Shown here in pieces: positions 16,350 through 24,853 of a stretch of 64,000 nt of DNA. The notes beneath the pieces are model-generated. The model ran no database searches, had not been told where the DNA came from, and saw only the letters and a list, made by a program, of their open reading frames with translations. The stretch's first letter is position 1; each line of letters starts with the position of its first letter. The translations under genes were made by a program, and so were the position numbers. This DNA is from a bacterium (lineage in GTDB: Bacteria; UBA8248), in NCBI GenBank assembly GCA_022825065.1, contig JAJDYR010000024.1, positions 108,597 through 172,596 of the forward strand. Reading direction: 5' to 3'.

Positions 16350-17300
16350 TCAGGCGACGCCGTCGCGGCGGTAGTAGTCGGTGAACCAGAGGGGGTTTTC
16401 GCGGTATTCCACCTGGCCGTCGGGGTGGATCCGCGCGGTGGCGCGCCGGAGCGCGAAGCACTGGTGGTGGATCGAGATGGGCATCCCGCCCGTGTGGGTG
16501 TAGGCCACCTCGATGTGGGTGTCCATCACCGCGCCCTCGCCCTTGAAGCCCATGGGGCCGAGGCTCGTCCTTTTGCCCAGGTCGTTCAACTCTTCTTCGA
16601 GTTTCGCGATCTGGGGGTCCGGGTTCCTGTCCCCCACCACGCGCAGGCAGGCCGCCTCCTTGGCGAGGCGCACGCAGGTGTCCTTCGTGCCGCCGATGCC
16701 GATTCCCACGATGGCGGGCTGGCACGAGAGGCCGCGCTTGAAGAACTCGCTGATCACGTCAAGAAAGAAGCGCTTGATGCCGTCGATCCCGTCGGTGGGG
16801 AAGAGCATCCGGTAGTCCCCGCCGAACAGGCCCCCCTTGTGGAAGCTGGTGAGCTCTATCCAGTCGACGTCCGGCTCCCAGGAGTAGTCCACCGTGGGGG
16901 CGTGGATGCCCACGTTGTTGTTGTAGTCGTGCCGGGTGATGGGGTGGACGCGGTTCGGACGCAGGGGCACGCGCTCGGTGGCGTCCGCCGTCCCCTGGCG
17001 GACCGAGCGCTCGAGCGCCACGAAGCCGCCCTCGAGCGCCGCGTCGTTTCCGATCTTCGCGTAGAAGCGCGGAAGCCCCGTGTCGGCGCACATGGGGCGC
17101 TGCTCGTCCACGGCGACCTTGTAGTTGTTGACGATTTCCAGCAAGACGAACTTCGAGAGCTTCTGGGTCTCGCGCTCGGCCATGTCGGCGATGGAATCGC
17201 CCACGTCCTTCGGTATCCCGATGGCGGCGCGGCGGTTGAGTTCGAAGGCAACCTCTCTGATGAGTTCGCTGCTGATGGCGTGCGTTTCGACGGTCGGCAT
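16350..17300 (-). CDS. class I fumarase / tartrate dehydratase alpha subunit
   Basis: 316 residues carrying the [4Fe-4S] cysteines of class I fumarases: MCADTGLPRFYAK, GLSCQPAIVGIGIGGTKDTC, and a C-terminal Cys in IHHQCFALRR. ITRHDYNNNVGIHAP is also typical. The 16-base gap to the beta gene indicates a two-subunit enzyme rather than the fused FumA form. Gene order SDH then fumarase places succinate-to-malate conversion in one transcript. Confidence 0.88.
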   Translation of the reverse strand: MPTVETHAISSELIREVAFELNRRAAIGIPKDVGDSIADMAERETQKLSKFVLLEIVNNYKVAVDEQRPMCADTGLPRFYAKIGNDAALEGGFVALERSVRQGTADATERVPLRPNRVHPITRHDYNNNVGIHAPTVDYSWEPDVDWIELTSFHKGGLFGGDYRMLFPTDGIDGIKRFFLDVISEFFKRGLSCQPAIVGIGIGGTKDTCVRLAKEAACLRVVGDRNPDPQIAKLEEELNDLGKRTSLGPMGFKGEGAVMDTHIEVAYTHTGGMPISIHHQCFALRRATARIHPDGQVEYRENPLWFTDYYRRDGVA

Positions 17301-17319
17301 ATTGGTATCCTCCCCGCTC

Positions 17320-18171
17320 TCACCCGCCGGGCGCGCGGCCCCGGAAGATGGATGCGGCGAATCGTTTGACGCCGCCCGCTGCGGCGCGGCGCTTGAGTCC
17401 CTTGATGGCGCCCGTGGGGCTGATGCCCTTGGGGCAGCTCTCCGTGCAGTTGTATTGCGAGTGGCACCGCCAGGCGCCGTCCTCGGTACAAACCTCCAGA
17501 AGCCTCTCCAGTCCCAGGGCGTCGCGGCTGTCGTTCACGAGCGTGTAGGCGCGGTTGAGCGCCGCAGGCCCCAGATAGTCACTATCATGCCCTACAATGG
17601 AGCAGGAAGCATAGCAGATTCCGCACGTGATGCACTCGATGTGCGGCTCGATGCGCTTGCGCTCGCGTGAATTCGGCGCGATGAGCGCGGGCGCCTTCTC
17701 CGCCGCGCTCGTGGGTTCGAGCCAGCCGCGCGCGCGTTTCATCTTTTCGAAGAACGGCGACATGTCGACCGCAAGATCGCGCAGAACCGGGAAATTGGTG
17801 AGCGGCTCGAGCGTGATCTCATCGCCGAGTCCTTCGAGCCGCGTCCGGCAGGCCCAGGCGGGGCGTCCGTTCACTTTCAGGGCGCAGGTGCCGCACATGC
17901 CCACCCGGCAGGAGTAGCGGAACGACAGCGCGGGCTCCTGCGCGCTCTGGACGGCGACCAGAGCGTCGAGCACCGTCATGCGCGGGCCGGTCTCGATCTG
18001 GAACTCGTCGAAGCGCGCTTCGGGATCGCCGGCCGCGCCGCCCCGGCGGATTCTGACGCGCACGGTGGGGCGTTTTTCCGCCTTTTCTTCCGGTTCCTCT
18101 TTTTCAGGTGCCGCCTCTTCCTCCACCCCGCTTACCGGCGGTCCTTCGCTCAATCGGGCGTCTTCGTTCAC
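17320..18171 (-). CDS. sdhB: succinate dehydrogenase/fumarate reductase iron-sulfur subunit
   Basis: 283 residues from GTG at 18171, overlapping the stop of the membrane subunit by four bases (GTGA), with GGAGG upstream. [2Fe-2S] motif SCRVGMCGTCALKVNG plus AWAC, then the C-terminal clusters in ECITCGICYASC and CHSQYNCTESCPKGISPTGA. It carries electrons from the FAD subunit to the membrane quinone site. The N-terminal 50 residues are an unusual Pro/Glu-rich tail (VSGVEEEAAPEKEEPEEKAE) not needed for the domain. Confidence 0.93.
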   Translation of the reverse strand: MNEDARLSEGPPVSGVEEEAAPEKEEPEEKAEKRPTVRVRIRRGGAAGDPEARFDEFQIETGPRMTVLDALVAVQSAQEPALSFRYSCRVGMCGTCALKVNGRPAWACRTRLEGLGDEITLEPLTNFPVLRDLAVDMSPFFEKMKRARGWLEPTSAAEKAPALIAPNSRERKRIEPHIECITCGICYASCSIVGHDSDYLGPAALNRAYTLVNDSRDALGLERLLEVCTEDGAWRCHSQYNCTESCPKGISPTGAIKGLKRRAAAGGVKRFAASIFRGRAPGG

Positions 18172-18521
18172 GCCATGAACCTCCAGTATTCGGTGTGCAT
18201 GTAGGCCAGCCAGAAAAACGCGGCGACGCCCAACACGCACAGCACCCAGAAGAGTTTCCGCTGGTGGCGATCCGGAAAGCCGAAATCGGTCAGAATCACT
18301 TTTATGCCGTGCATGGCGTGCCATACGACGAGGAGGAGCATGGTGATCCGCACCGAATCGATGTAGGGGTTCATCACGTGGATCGGGAACAGGACGATGA
18401 GCGCGAGGGCGGAGAGCCTCTGCAGCACCCAGGACCACATGCCCGGATACATCGAGCGCCATGCGCTGACCTTCCAGACGGGTGGTTTGTTGGTGGCCGG
18501 AGGCTCTTTTGTGCTCGTCAT
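18168..18521 (-). CDS. succinate dehydrogenase/fumarate reductase membrane anchor subunit
   Basis: 117 residues with three membrane helices (about 33-50, 58-75 and 91-107). WSWVLQRLSALALIVLFPIH and VVWHAMHGIKVILTDFG resemble the SdhC/SdhD helices that bind heme b through His. It is the only anchor gene in the cluster, whereas three-helix anchors normally come in pairs. Order is flavoprotein, anchor, iron-sulfur protein, all coupled by short gaps or overlaps. Confidence 0.8.
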   Translation of the reverse strand: MTSTKEPPATNKPPVWKVSAWRSMYPGMWSWVLQRLSALALIVLFPIHVMNPYIDSVRITMLLLVVWHAMHGIKVILTDFGFPDRHQRKLFWVLCVLGVAAFFWLAYMHTEYWRFMA

Positions 18522-18546
18522 TCTCGGGTCTCGCTCCGCATTGTCG

Positions 18547-20271
18547 TCAGTCGATGAAATTGGGATCGGGCTCTGCCAGTGCGGCAGGCTCCGCTTTCGG
18601 GCTCAGGCGGGGAAACGCGACGGGTTTCCGCTCGATGACCGCCGCATCGCCCTCCCTCTTGATATAGACGTTGTAGAGGTCCTCATCCCCCGTATCGGGG
18701 CAATCATCCCTGTAGTGGCTCCCCCGGCTCTCGTCGCGCTCGAGCGCGGAGAAGGCGATGAGTTCCGCGACCAGGACCTGGTTTCTCACGTCGAGCGCGT
18801 GCTGCCAGGCGAGGTTGTAGGCGCGCCCGCCTCCCGCGCGGGCCTCGGCCGCGCGTCTCTTCAAATCGTGAAGGAGCCGGACCCCGCTCTGGATGTCCGC
18901 GCCGTTTCTTCTCAGCCCCACCTTGTTCCACATGGTGTCTTTCAGTTCGGCCCGGATGGGGTAGGGCGGTTCGCCCTCGCCCAGCGCGTCCAGCGTTTTC
19001 TCCTCGGCAAACGCGAGCGCCTCCGCGTCATAGGGGAGGAGGGGAGAGTCCGCCGCCTCTTCGGCCATGGCTTCCCCCGCAATCTCGCCGAACACCGTGG
19101 CGTTCGCCACCCCGTTCCCGCCCAGGCGGTTCGCGCCGTGCGTCCCGCCCGCGTCCTCGCCGGCGGCGTACAGGCCCGGTAGATTCGTGCGGCACGCGGT
19201 GTCTATCTTCACGCCGCCCATCATGTAGTGCGCGGTGGGCGTCACCTCCACGGGGCCGCCGACCAGGTCGTAGCCCAGATCGGCGCAGCGCTCGACCATG
19301 CCCTTGAAGTTCTTGCGCACGAAGGACTTTCCCAGATGGCTCACGTCGATGAACACGCCGCCGCGCTCCGTCCCCCGTCCCTCGATGATCTCGGTGTAGC
19401 CCGCGCGCGATACCACGTCGCGCGTGGCGCGCTCCATGCGCTCGGGGTCGTAGCGCTCCATGTAGCGCTCGCCCGACGCGTTTTTCAGATGCCCGCCCGC
19501 GCCGCGCAGGCCTTCTTCGAGCAGCGTGCCGGTTATCTGGAGGCCGTCTCCCGTCAGGATGCCCGTGGGGTGGAACTGCACCATCTCCATGTCGCAGAAC
19601 GATGCGCCCGCCTCCCAGGCGATTGCCATGCCGTCGGTGGCGAGTTCCTGCGCGCAGGCGGATATCTTATAGAGCGTGGGGCCGCCGCCCGTGGCGAGCA
19701 GCGTACACTTCGCGTTCACGGCGATGAACTCTCCCGTCTGGATGTCGAGCAATAGCGCGCCCGCCACGCGTTCCGGCTCGCGCCTTGCGGGCAGGAGGGC
19801 CACGGCTCTGGTTTCCTCCAGCACGTCCACACCGCGCCTGACGAGTTGTTCCGCGACGCGGTTGGTGATCTCGATGCCCGTCAGGTCGCCCTTGTGCACC
19901 GTGCGGTCGAAGCTCTGACCGGCGAAGGCTTTCTGGTGGATCGTGCCGTCCTCGTTGCGGTCGAAAAAGCACCCGCACACGGTTTCGAGTCGCTCCACGC
20001 AGCCGGGCGCGCGGCTCACGAGCGTCCAGGCGAGTTCCTGATCGTTAATCCACGCCCCGCCCTTCAGGGTGTCGAGAAAGTGGTTCTCGACCGAGTCGGT
20101 CTCGGCCAGCGCGACGTTGTAGCCGCCCTGCACCATGCGCGTGCAGCCGCTTTTCCCAAACAGACCCTTGACCGCGACGGTGACGTCCAGGGCGGGGTTT
20201 TTCGTGTGCGCGGCGAGCGCGGCAAGCAGGCCCGCGCCGCCCGAACCCAGGATGAGGATGTCCGTTTTCAT
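18547..20271 (-). CDS. sdhA: succinate dehydrogenase/fumarate reductase flavoprotein subunit
   Basis: 574 residues from ATG at 20271 (MKTDILILGSGGAGLLAALA, the FAD dinucleotide fold). HKGDLTGIEITNRVAEQL, MVQFHPTGI, TAHYMMGGVKID and GTHGANRLGGNGVANATVFG are the FAD/dicarboxylate-site blocks. The C-terminal helical domain ends ..AALAEPDPNFID. The upstream in-frame ATG at 20298 would add nine residues before the Rossmann strand; neither start has a strong RBS. It is the first gene of the SDH-fumarase run. Confidence 0.92.
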   Translation of the reverse strand: MKTDILILGSGGAGLLAALAAHTKNPALDVTVAVKGLFGKSGCTRMVQGGYNVALAETDSVENHFLDTLKGGAWINDQELAWTLVSRAPGCVERLETVCGCFFDRNEDGTIHQKAFAGQSFDRTVHKGDLTGIEITNRVAEQLVRRGVDVLEETRAVALLPARREPERVAGALLLDIQTGEFIAVNAKCTLLATGGGPTLYKISACAQELATDGMAIAWEAGASFCDMEMVQFHPTGILTGDGLQITGTLLEEGLRGAGGHLKNASGERYMERYDPERMERATRDVVSRAGYTEIIEGRGTERGGVFIDVSHLGKSFVRKNFKGMVERCADLGYDLVGGPVEVTPTAHYMMGGVKIDTACRTNLPGLYAAGEDAGGTHGANRLGGNGVANATVFGEIAGEAMAEEAADSPLLPYDAEALAFAEEKTLDALGEGEPPYPIRAELKDTMWNKVGLRRNGADIQSGVRLLHDLKRRAAEARAGGGRAYNLAWQHALDVRNQVLVAELIAFSALERDESRGSHYRDDCPDTGDEDLYNVYIKREGDAAVIERKPVAFPRLSPKAEPAALAEPDPNFID

Positions 20272-20621
20272 CGTGCGCAAGAGAGCGTTTCCCCACATGA
20301 ATCAAGAGGTTTCTTCACCACGGGCAAGAATGCCACACCGGATGGGCGCGGACAAGTAATCTCAAAAACAGGGGTGTATTCAGACGGTTTTGAGAATCTT
20401 GCCTCAGGTGGCGAAGGGGAAGCTGGCTCGGCGAGAGCGGGTGTGATTGGTTGTGTAGGGGCCGCATATATGCGGCCCATGGTCGGCAGGCGGAAAAGGC
20501 CGGGTCGCATATATGCGACCCCTACAATCCTATCGCGTCGAACCCTGATTTATCGGGACTTATTCAACAACCCCATTCGCCCCGCCCCAGATTACGAGAG
20601 AACAATAAGAGCCGAGCCCTA
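20272..20621. repeat. gap with paired palindromes (20456-20525) and a repeat-element end (20558-20575)
   Basis: GTAGGGGCCGCATATATGCG begins at about 20456 and is mirrored by GTCGCATATATGCGACCCCT ending near 20523. Each half is itself a palindrome around CGCATATATGCG. ACTTATTCAACAACCCC at 20558-20574 matches the right-hand terminal inverted repeat of the elements elsewhere in the window. No left end is visible. The 20299-20445 part shows nothing notable; a promoter for sdhA on the minus strand must lie here but was not resolved. Confidence 0.6.
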
Positions 20622-21305
20622 TTAAAGTTTCTCCAAAATGATGACGCGGCGCTCATCCGTCCAGCGGCAGGCGAAGCCGAAATGCTCCTGAATCCACGCG
20701 AAAGTTTCGGGCCGATAGAAGCAAAGATGGGTGAAATCGCGCCTGTAGTGCCAGTTGTTCATGAAGAGCGCCTCCTCCCAGAACGCCGTCATGACGCCCA
20801 GGAGTCCGCCCGTTTTGAGGTTTTCATAGATTTTCCCGATCTCTTCTTTCGGATGCCTCAAATGCTCGAAAGTCTCGCTCGCGGCGATGAAATCGAATGG
20901 GCCTTCGGGGGTTTCCGGGAAGAAATACGGATCGTAGGGCTGGCACTCGAAGCCTTCCGCCCGGAACAACTCACACAAGACGGGGCGCCCGTCTGAAGCC
21001 GGCCCCGCGCCGAAATCAAGCCCCCGCGCGCCTTCTGTCAGCAATTTTGAAAAGGGGTCGCTCAACTGGCGGAGAAAGGCGACGTAGCCTTCATCCGAGC
21101 CGGAATTCCGGTGCTGCTCGTATCTCGCTTTCTCCGTCTCAGGCGCGGGCCAGAATTCACGCGGCACGAAAATGAGGCGGCAGACGGGGCAGTGAAAATA
21201 GTCCCTCCCATCGGCGTGAAGATAAAGCACAGCCTCGCGCGACCCGCACAGGGGGCAGATTTCATGCTGTTCATCCAGCGAGTGTTCCGGTCGTGTACCG
21301 GCCAT
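20622..21305 (-). CDS. class I SAM-dependent methyltransferase with N-terminal zinc ribbon
   Basis: 227 residues. The N-terminus has two Cys pairs (EICPLCGSREAVLYLH and YFHCPVCRLIFVP), forming a zinc ribbon. Then comes a methyltransferase_23-like Rossmann core: ARGLDFGAGPASDG (SAM-binding motif I) and FDFIAASETFEHLRHPKEEI. Predicted to methylate a small molecule or modify a macromolecule; the target is unknown. It stands alone between repeats. Confidence 0.82.
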   Translation of the reverse strand: MAGTRPEHSLDEQHEICPLCGSREAVLYLHADGRDYFHCPVCRLIFVPREFWPAPETEKARYEQHRNSGSDEGYVAFLRQLSDPFSKLLTEGARGLDFGAGPASDGRPVLCELFRAEGFECQPYDPYFFPETPEGPFDFIAASETFEHLRHPKEEIGKIYENLKTGGLLGVMTAFWEEALFMNNWHYRRDFTHLCFYRPETFAWIQEHFGFACRWTDERRVIILEKL

Positions 21306-21400
21306 TCGGATAGTCCGGTTTGAGATGAAGGGCAGGGCGGTTTTGTGAAGCGCAGGCGCATCGGGGAAAGTGTAATCTTTATGTATGCCCTCAACAACGT

Positions 21401-21613
21401 GGTTGGTGAAAAACCCCCCTGTCCAGGGGATAAAGGCAACCCCCCCTACCCCCCCTTGTCAGGGGGGTAAAAAAAGCAACCCCTCCACCGGCGAGGGGTT
21501 TAGGTTTTTCATGCCCCCCTGACAAGGGGGGGTAGGGGGGGGTTGGTTTTCAAGGCGAGGGCCTGCTCCGCCGCTACTCAGGATGAGGCGGAGAGGGGTT
21601 TTTCAACAAACTC
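21401..21613. repeat. intergenic repeat element, C-rich palindromic core
   Basis: Approximate boundaries. The core has CAACCCCCCCTACCCCCCCT followed by TGTCAGGGGGG and, about 70 bases on, its inverted copy CCCCCCTGACAAGGGGGGGT. Between them sits a variable segment with CCCCTCCACCGGCGAGGGG. The right end GGGTTTTTCAACAAACTC matches the shared terminal inverted repeat and also holds CCGCTACTCAGGATGAGGCG, a piece of the other core type, so this copy is a mosaic. No gene seen in 21306-21763. Confidence 0.75.
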
Positions 21614-21763
21614 ACTACAAGATGCGTTCCACCATGCTCTCGTCTCGGGTCCAAACATCGCCCCTCATATTGACACCCCATGCGCCATCCCCTAGCTTGG
21701 GGCGCTTTTATGGGAACGGCGCGAACTATCTCGCCATGATTCATCATCAAAAAGGATTCTGCC

Positions 21764-22528
21764 TTGATACTCGATAAATTTCGCCTGGATGGAAAGGCGG
21801 CGCTGGTGACGGGCGCGGGCACGGGCCTGGGCGCGGCGATGGCGCTGGGTCTGGCGGAAGCGGGTGCGGACGTGGCCGTTCTCGGCAGACGAAAGGGTCT
21901 GGTGGAAGAGACGGCCCGCCGCATTGAGGCCCTGGGACGCCGCGCGCTGGCCATCGGGGCGGACGTGACGGAGGCGGACGAGGTGGCCCGCGCCGTGGAG
22001 CGGACCGAAGAGACCCTGGGCGGGGTCGACATCCTGATAAACGGAGCGGGCGTGATAAACGCGGATCCGAGCGTGGATGTCTCGCCCGATGATTTCCGCT
22101 TCGTCCTCGACGTGAACCTGACGGGCGCTTTTTTGTGCGCGCAGGCCGCAGGACGCGGGATGCTCGCGCGAGGCTCCGGCAGCATCGTGAGCATCGGCAC
22201 GTTCCTGGGCGAGCGGGGGCACCGGCCCGCGCGCGCGGCGTATAACGCGAGCAAATACGGCGTGGTGGGACTCACGAAATCGCTCGCGATGGAGTGGGGC
22301 GGGCGCGGCGTTCGCGTGAACTGCATCTGTCCGGGCGTGCACAGAACGCCCATGCTGGCGCCCGCGCTCGCAGACCCTGAAGTGGAAGAGGGTTTAAACG
22401 AGAGGACGATACTCGGCCGTGTGGGCGAGCCCGAAGACATCGTGGGTCTCGCGGTTTTTCTCGCGTCCGACGCATCGGCCTACATCACGGGCGAGAGCAT
22501 ATTCGAAGACGGAGGCGGGTGGCTGTAA
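21764..22528 (+). CDS. SDR family NAD(P)-dependent oxidoreductase
   Basis: 254 residues from TTG at 21764, with AAGGA 8 bases upstream; MILDKFRLDGKAALVTGAGT is the normal opening. Cofactor loop TGAGTGLGAAMALG, NGAG, and catalytic Ser/Tyr-Lys (SIVSIGTFLGERG and YNASKYG). C-terminal ITGESIFEDGGGWL is typical of classical SDRs. Cofactor preference and substrate are unclear; the loop after strand 2 (GRRKG) with a basic pair mildly favours NADP. Confidence 0.88.
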   Translation: MILDKFRLDGKAALVTGAGTGLGAAMALGLAEAGADVAVLGRRKGLVEETARRIEALGRRALAIGADVTEADEVARAVERTEETLGGVDILINGAGVINADPSVDVSPDDFRFVLDVNLTGAFLCAQAAGRGMLARGSGSIVSIGTFLGERGHRPARAAYNASKYGVVGLTKSLAMEWGGRGVRVNCICPGVHRTPMLAPALADPEVEEGLNERTILGRVGEPEDIVGLAVFLASDASAYITGESIFEDGGGWL

Positions 22529-22618
22529 GGCCCCTGAGAAAAACGATGGTGGATGGCGTTCGACGGCGGGGCGGAGGCTTCCACCGGAGCGTGGCGGCCA
22601 TGGATACGGAGAGAGGGA

Positions 22619-23335
22619 ATGCCGGAATTACAAGCGATCATTTTTGATTTCGACGGCACCATCGCGGACAGCGAGCCGCTCCACCTGGCGGCGTTCCAGG
22701 CGGTGCTCTCGGAAGAACTGGACCTGGACTTGACCGAAGAGGAATACGCCGAGCGCTACCTCGCGTTCGACGACAGGCTCCTGTTCACCCACGTTCTGGA
22801 CGACCGCGGGGTGGCGGTCGAGCCGGATCGATTCGAGCAGCTTCTGGAGCTGAAAGAGGTGCGCTATCAGGAAATCGCGCTGGCGCCCCAGATTCTCCCC
22901 GGCGCGGCGGAGATGATACGCGCGGCCGCCGCGCACTGGCCGCTGGCGATAGCGAGCGGGGCGCTGGGCCACGAGGTGCGTCCCGTGCTCGAGCGGGTGG
23001 GGCTGATCGATTGTTTCCCGATCATCGTGACGGCGGAGATGGTGAGCCGGGGAAAGCCGGACCCCGAGAGCTTCCTGACGGCGCTTGCGCGGATAAACGA
23101 AGGCCGCGCCGAGCCGATTCCGGGGGCGTCGTGCCTCGTGGTGGAGGATTCCGTGGCGGGCGTGCGTTCGGGAGGCGCCGCCGGCATGAGGACGCTCGCG
23201 GTGACGACGAGCTACCCCGCCGATAAGCTGACCGGGGCCGACCGCGTCGTGGACTCGCTGGAGGAAACCGTCGACCCGGGCGGCCTGGCCGCCTGGTTCG
23301 CTGCGCTGCCGCCCGCCTCGTCCCCAAGCGAATAG
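22619..23335 (+). CDS. HAD family hydrolase (beta-phosphoglucomutase-like)
   Basis: 238 residues from ATG at 22619 (GAGAGGG upstream). Motif I is IIFDFDGTIADSEPLH with the nucleophile Asp; motif II is PLAIASGA; the Lys is in VSRGKPDPESF; motif IV is LVVEDSVAGVRSGGAAGM. The helical cap between motifs I and II marks subfamily IA, beta-PGM or phosphoglycolate phosphatase-like. Followed by def after nine bases. Confidence 0.88.
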   Translation: MPELQAIIFDFDGTIADSEPLHLAAFQAVLSEELDLDLTEEEYAERYLAFDDRLLFTHVLDDRGVAVEPDRFEQLLELKEVRYQEIALAPQILPGAAEMIRAAAAHWPLAIASGALGHEVRPVLERVGLIDCFPIIVTAEMVSRGKPDPESFLTALARINEGRAEPIPGASCLVVEDSVAGVRSGGAAGMRTLAVTTSYPADKLTGADRVVDSLEETVDPGGLAAWFAALPPASSPSE

Positions 23336-23344
23336 GAGAGGTAG

Positions 23345-23872
23345 ATGCCCATACTAAAAGTCGCCCGCATGGGCCACCCCGTCCTGCGCCGGAAGGCGAG
23401 CGAGGTCGAGCCCGAGTATCTTGGAGGGCCCGAACTTGCGGAAATCATCGAGGACATGTTCGAGACGATGGTGGAATATGCGGGCGTGGGCCTGGCCGCT
23501 CCCCAGGTGCACTTGGGGATCAGGCTGTTCGTCATGCAGTTCGACCCCGACGATGAGGAAACGCTGCGTTTCGCCGTGAACCCGAAGCTCACGCCCTTGG
23601 GGAACGAGGGGTGGGAGGAATGGGAGGGTTGTCTCAGCGTCCCCGACATTCACGGCCGCGTGCCGCGCAACGACCGCGTGCGGCTGGAAGCGCAGGACCA
23701 TGAGGGACGAGTCTATGCTGAGGAGCTCGAGGGTTTCGCCGCGCGCGTGTGCCAGCATGAATACGACCATCTCGATGGATTGATATTCATCGACAGAATG
23801 CGCGATTACTCCACGCTCTGCTTCGGCGAGGAATACCGCAGATACCACGCCCCGAGGCCGAAAGCGGATTGA
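23345..23872 (+). CDS. def: peptide deformylase
   Basis: 175 residues. The three metal-site motifs are intact: GVGLAAPQV (48-56), EGCLS with Cys96, and QHEYDHLDG with His138, Glu139 and His142. It removes the formyl group from nascent N-terminal Met. GAGAGG is upstream of the ATG. Its last 75 bases recur in diverged form at 25270-25342 and 26793-26872, suggesting the def 3' end was involved in the build-up of the accessory DNA to the right. Confidence 0.95.
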   Translation: MPILKVARMGHPVLRRKASEVEPEYLGGPELAEIIEDMFETMVEYAGVGLAAPQVHLGIRLFVMQFDPDDEETLRFAVNPKLTPLGNEGWEEWEGCLSVPDIHGRVPRNDRVRLEAQDHEGRVYAEELEGFAARVCQHEYDHLDGLIFIDRMRDYSTLCFGEEYRRYHAPRPKAD

Positions 23873-23958
23873 GAGATTTGGCGGAGTAGGTCAGTTTGTT
23901 TCCTCCCGCATCGGCATGGTCGATACGGTGGGTCATGGAATGCAGGAGGAATCCGGAA

Positions 23959-24528
23959 ATGACGATGACCGCAGCTACAGGCGCCCGCTCGGCCATCAAG
24001 GCGCTCGCTCATTTGGTGTTTCTTCTTCTGCTGGGTCTTCCTGTGGCGGCTCATGCGGAACCGCCAGACCTCAAGACTCCGGCGCCGGTCATCTATCTGG
24101 TGGATAATCTGGACGAGCAGGATGGGCTTGGCTGGTGCATCGATACCCGCGGACGAGGATTCAGCGAGCGGCTGCACGCGCACTCGTGCAAGCCGCGGGG
24201 CGGCGACGTGCAGTTCCGCTACGATGAGGCGGCGCGGCGGATAGCTTCGGCCACATTTTCCGGGAAGTGCGCGGCGCTCCTGGCGCCTGCCGCCGCCGGG
24301 GTAACGCTTGGGCTGGTGGATTGCGCGAAAGACGCCACAGGCCAGGTTTTCGATTACGACGGCGCGGCGATGGAGTTCCGCCCCGGCGCGGACCGGACGC
24401 TTTGCCTCGTCGCGGGGGCCGCCAGCAGGTCGGCCGGGCCGTACATGTCGCGCGATCTCGCGCTCGCGCCGTGCGCGTCCACCGGGGCGAAGTTCAAGCA
24501 GTGGCGCATCAAGAAAGCCCGGCCCTGA
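23959..24528 (+). CDS. secreted protein with ricin-type beta-trefoil-like repeats
   Basis: 189 residues from ATG at 23959 (AGGAGG upstream). Signal peptide: LAHLVFLLLLGLPVAAHA. The mature part falls into three similar units, each ending with Cys then an aromatic pattern: HSCKPRGGDVQFRYD, VDCAKDATGQVFDYD, APCASTGAKFKQWRI. This is the spacing of beta-trefoil lectin repeats (..C....QxF/W). Predicted exported carbohydrate- or ligand-binding protein; no catalytic domain attached. The fold is inferred from repeats only. Confidence 0.6.
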   Translation: MTMTAATGARSAIKALAHLVFLLLLGLPVAAHAEPPDLKTPAPVIYLVDNLDEQDGLGWCIDTRGRGFSERLHAHSCKPRGGDVQFRYDEAARRIASATFSGKCAALLAPAAAGVTLGLVDCAKDATGQVFDYDGAAMEFRPGADRTLCLVAGAASRSAGPYMSRDLALAPCASTGAKFKQWRIKKARP

Positions 24529-24569
24529 GCGGTTGAGGCGAAAGTCAAAGAGGCCACTCGTCTGATTTC

Positions 24570-24599
24570 TTGACAATTCATGATATTTCATGATAAATT
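24570..24599 (+). promoter_or_regulatory. promoter with twin TCATGA operator sites for the Fic/Doc toxin-antitoxin pair
   Basis: TTGACA (24570-24575) and TAAATT (24594-24599), 18 bases apart. Within the spacer TCATGA occurs at 24578 and 24588, ten bases (one helical turn) apart. Antitoxins of this kind usually repress their own promoter, so these are good operator candidates. The antitoxin ATG is at 24623 with GGAGG upstream. Confidence 0.6.
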
Positions 24600-24622
24600 T
24601 CGCCTGAGAATGGAGGTGCCCT

Positions 24623-24853
24623 ATGGCGACCTTGGAGCGAGAGAAGTTCGCAACCCAGGTGAATTCGGAGATTCTGGCCGCCGTCCGCAGCCTTGCGCGG
24701 AGCGAGGGGCGGCAGCTTCAGACCCTTGTGGATGAGGCTCTGGCCGACCTGATCGAGAAGCGCAAGGGAAGCAGGCCGCGCCCCCACGTCATGGCGGTCT
24801 ATCAGGCGAGTCACGAGAGATACGCGCCGCTTTACAAAAAACTCGCTGAATGA
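24623..24853 (+). CDS. antitoxin of a Doc/Fic-type toxin-antitoxin pair
   Basis: 76 residues. The N-terminal half (EREKFATQVNSEILAAVRSL ..RQLQTLVDEALADLIEKRKG) fits a ribbon-helix-helix DNA-binding fold. The C-terminal half (VMAVYQASHERYAPLYKKLA) is the likely toxin-binding tail. It overlaps the toxin start by four bases (ATGA). A nearly identical C-terminal half without its N-terminus lies at 26665-26781. Confidence 0.8.
   Translation: MATLEREKFATQVNSEILAAVRSLARSEGRQLQTLVDEALADLIEKRKGSRPRPHVMAVYQASHERYAPLYKKLAE

Noticed and set aside
21401..21613. Regularly spaced C-rich repeats, at first glance CRISPR-like
   Set aside because: Each locus has only two inverted copies of the tract rather than several direct repeats with unique spacers, and no cas genes are present.
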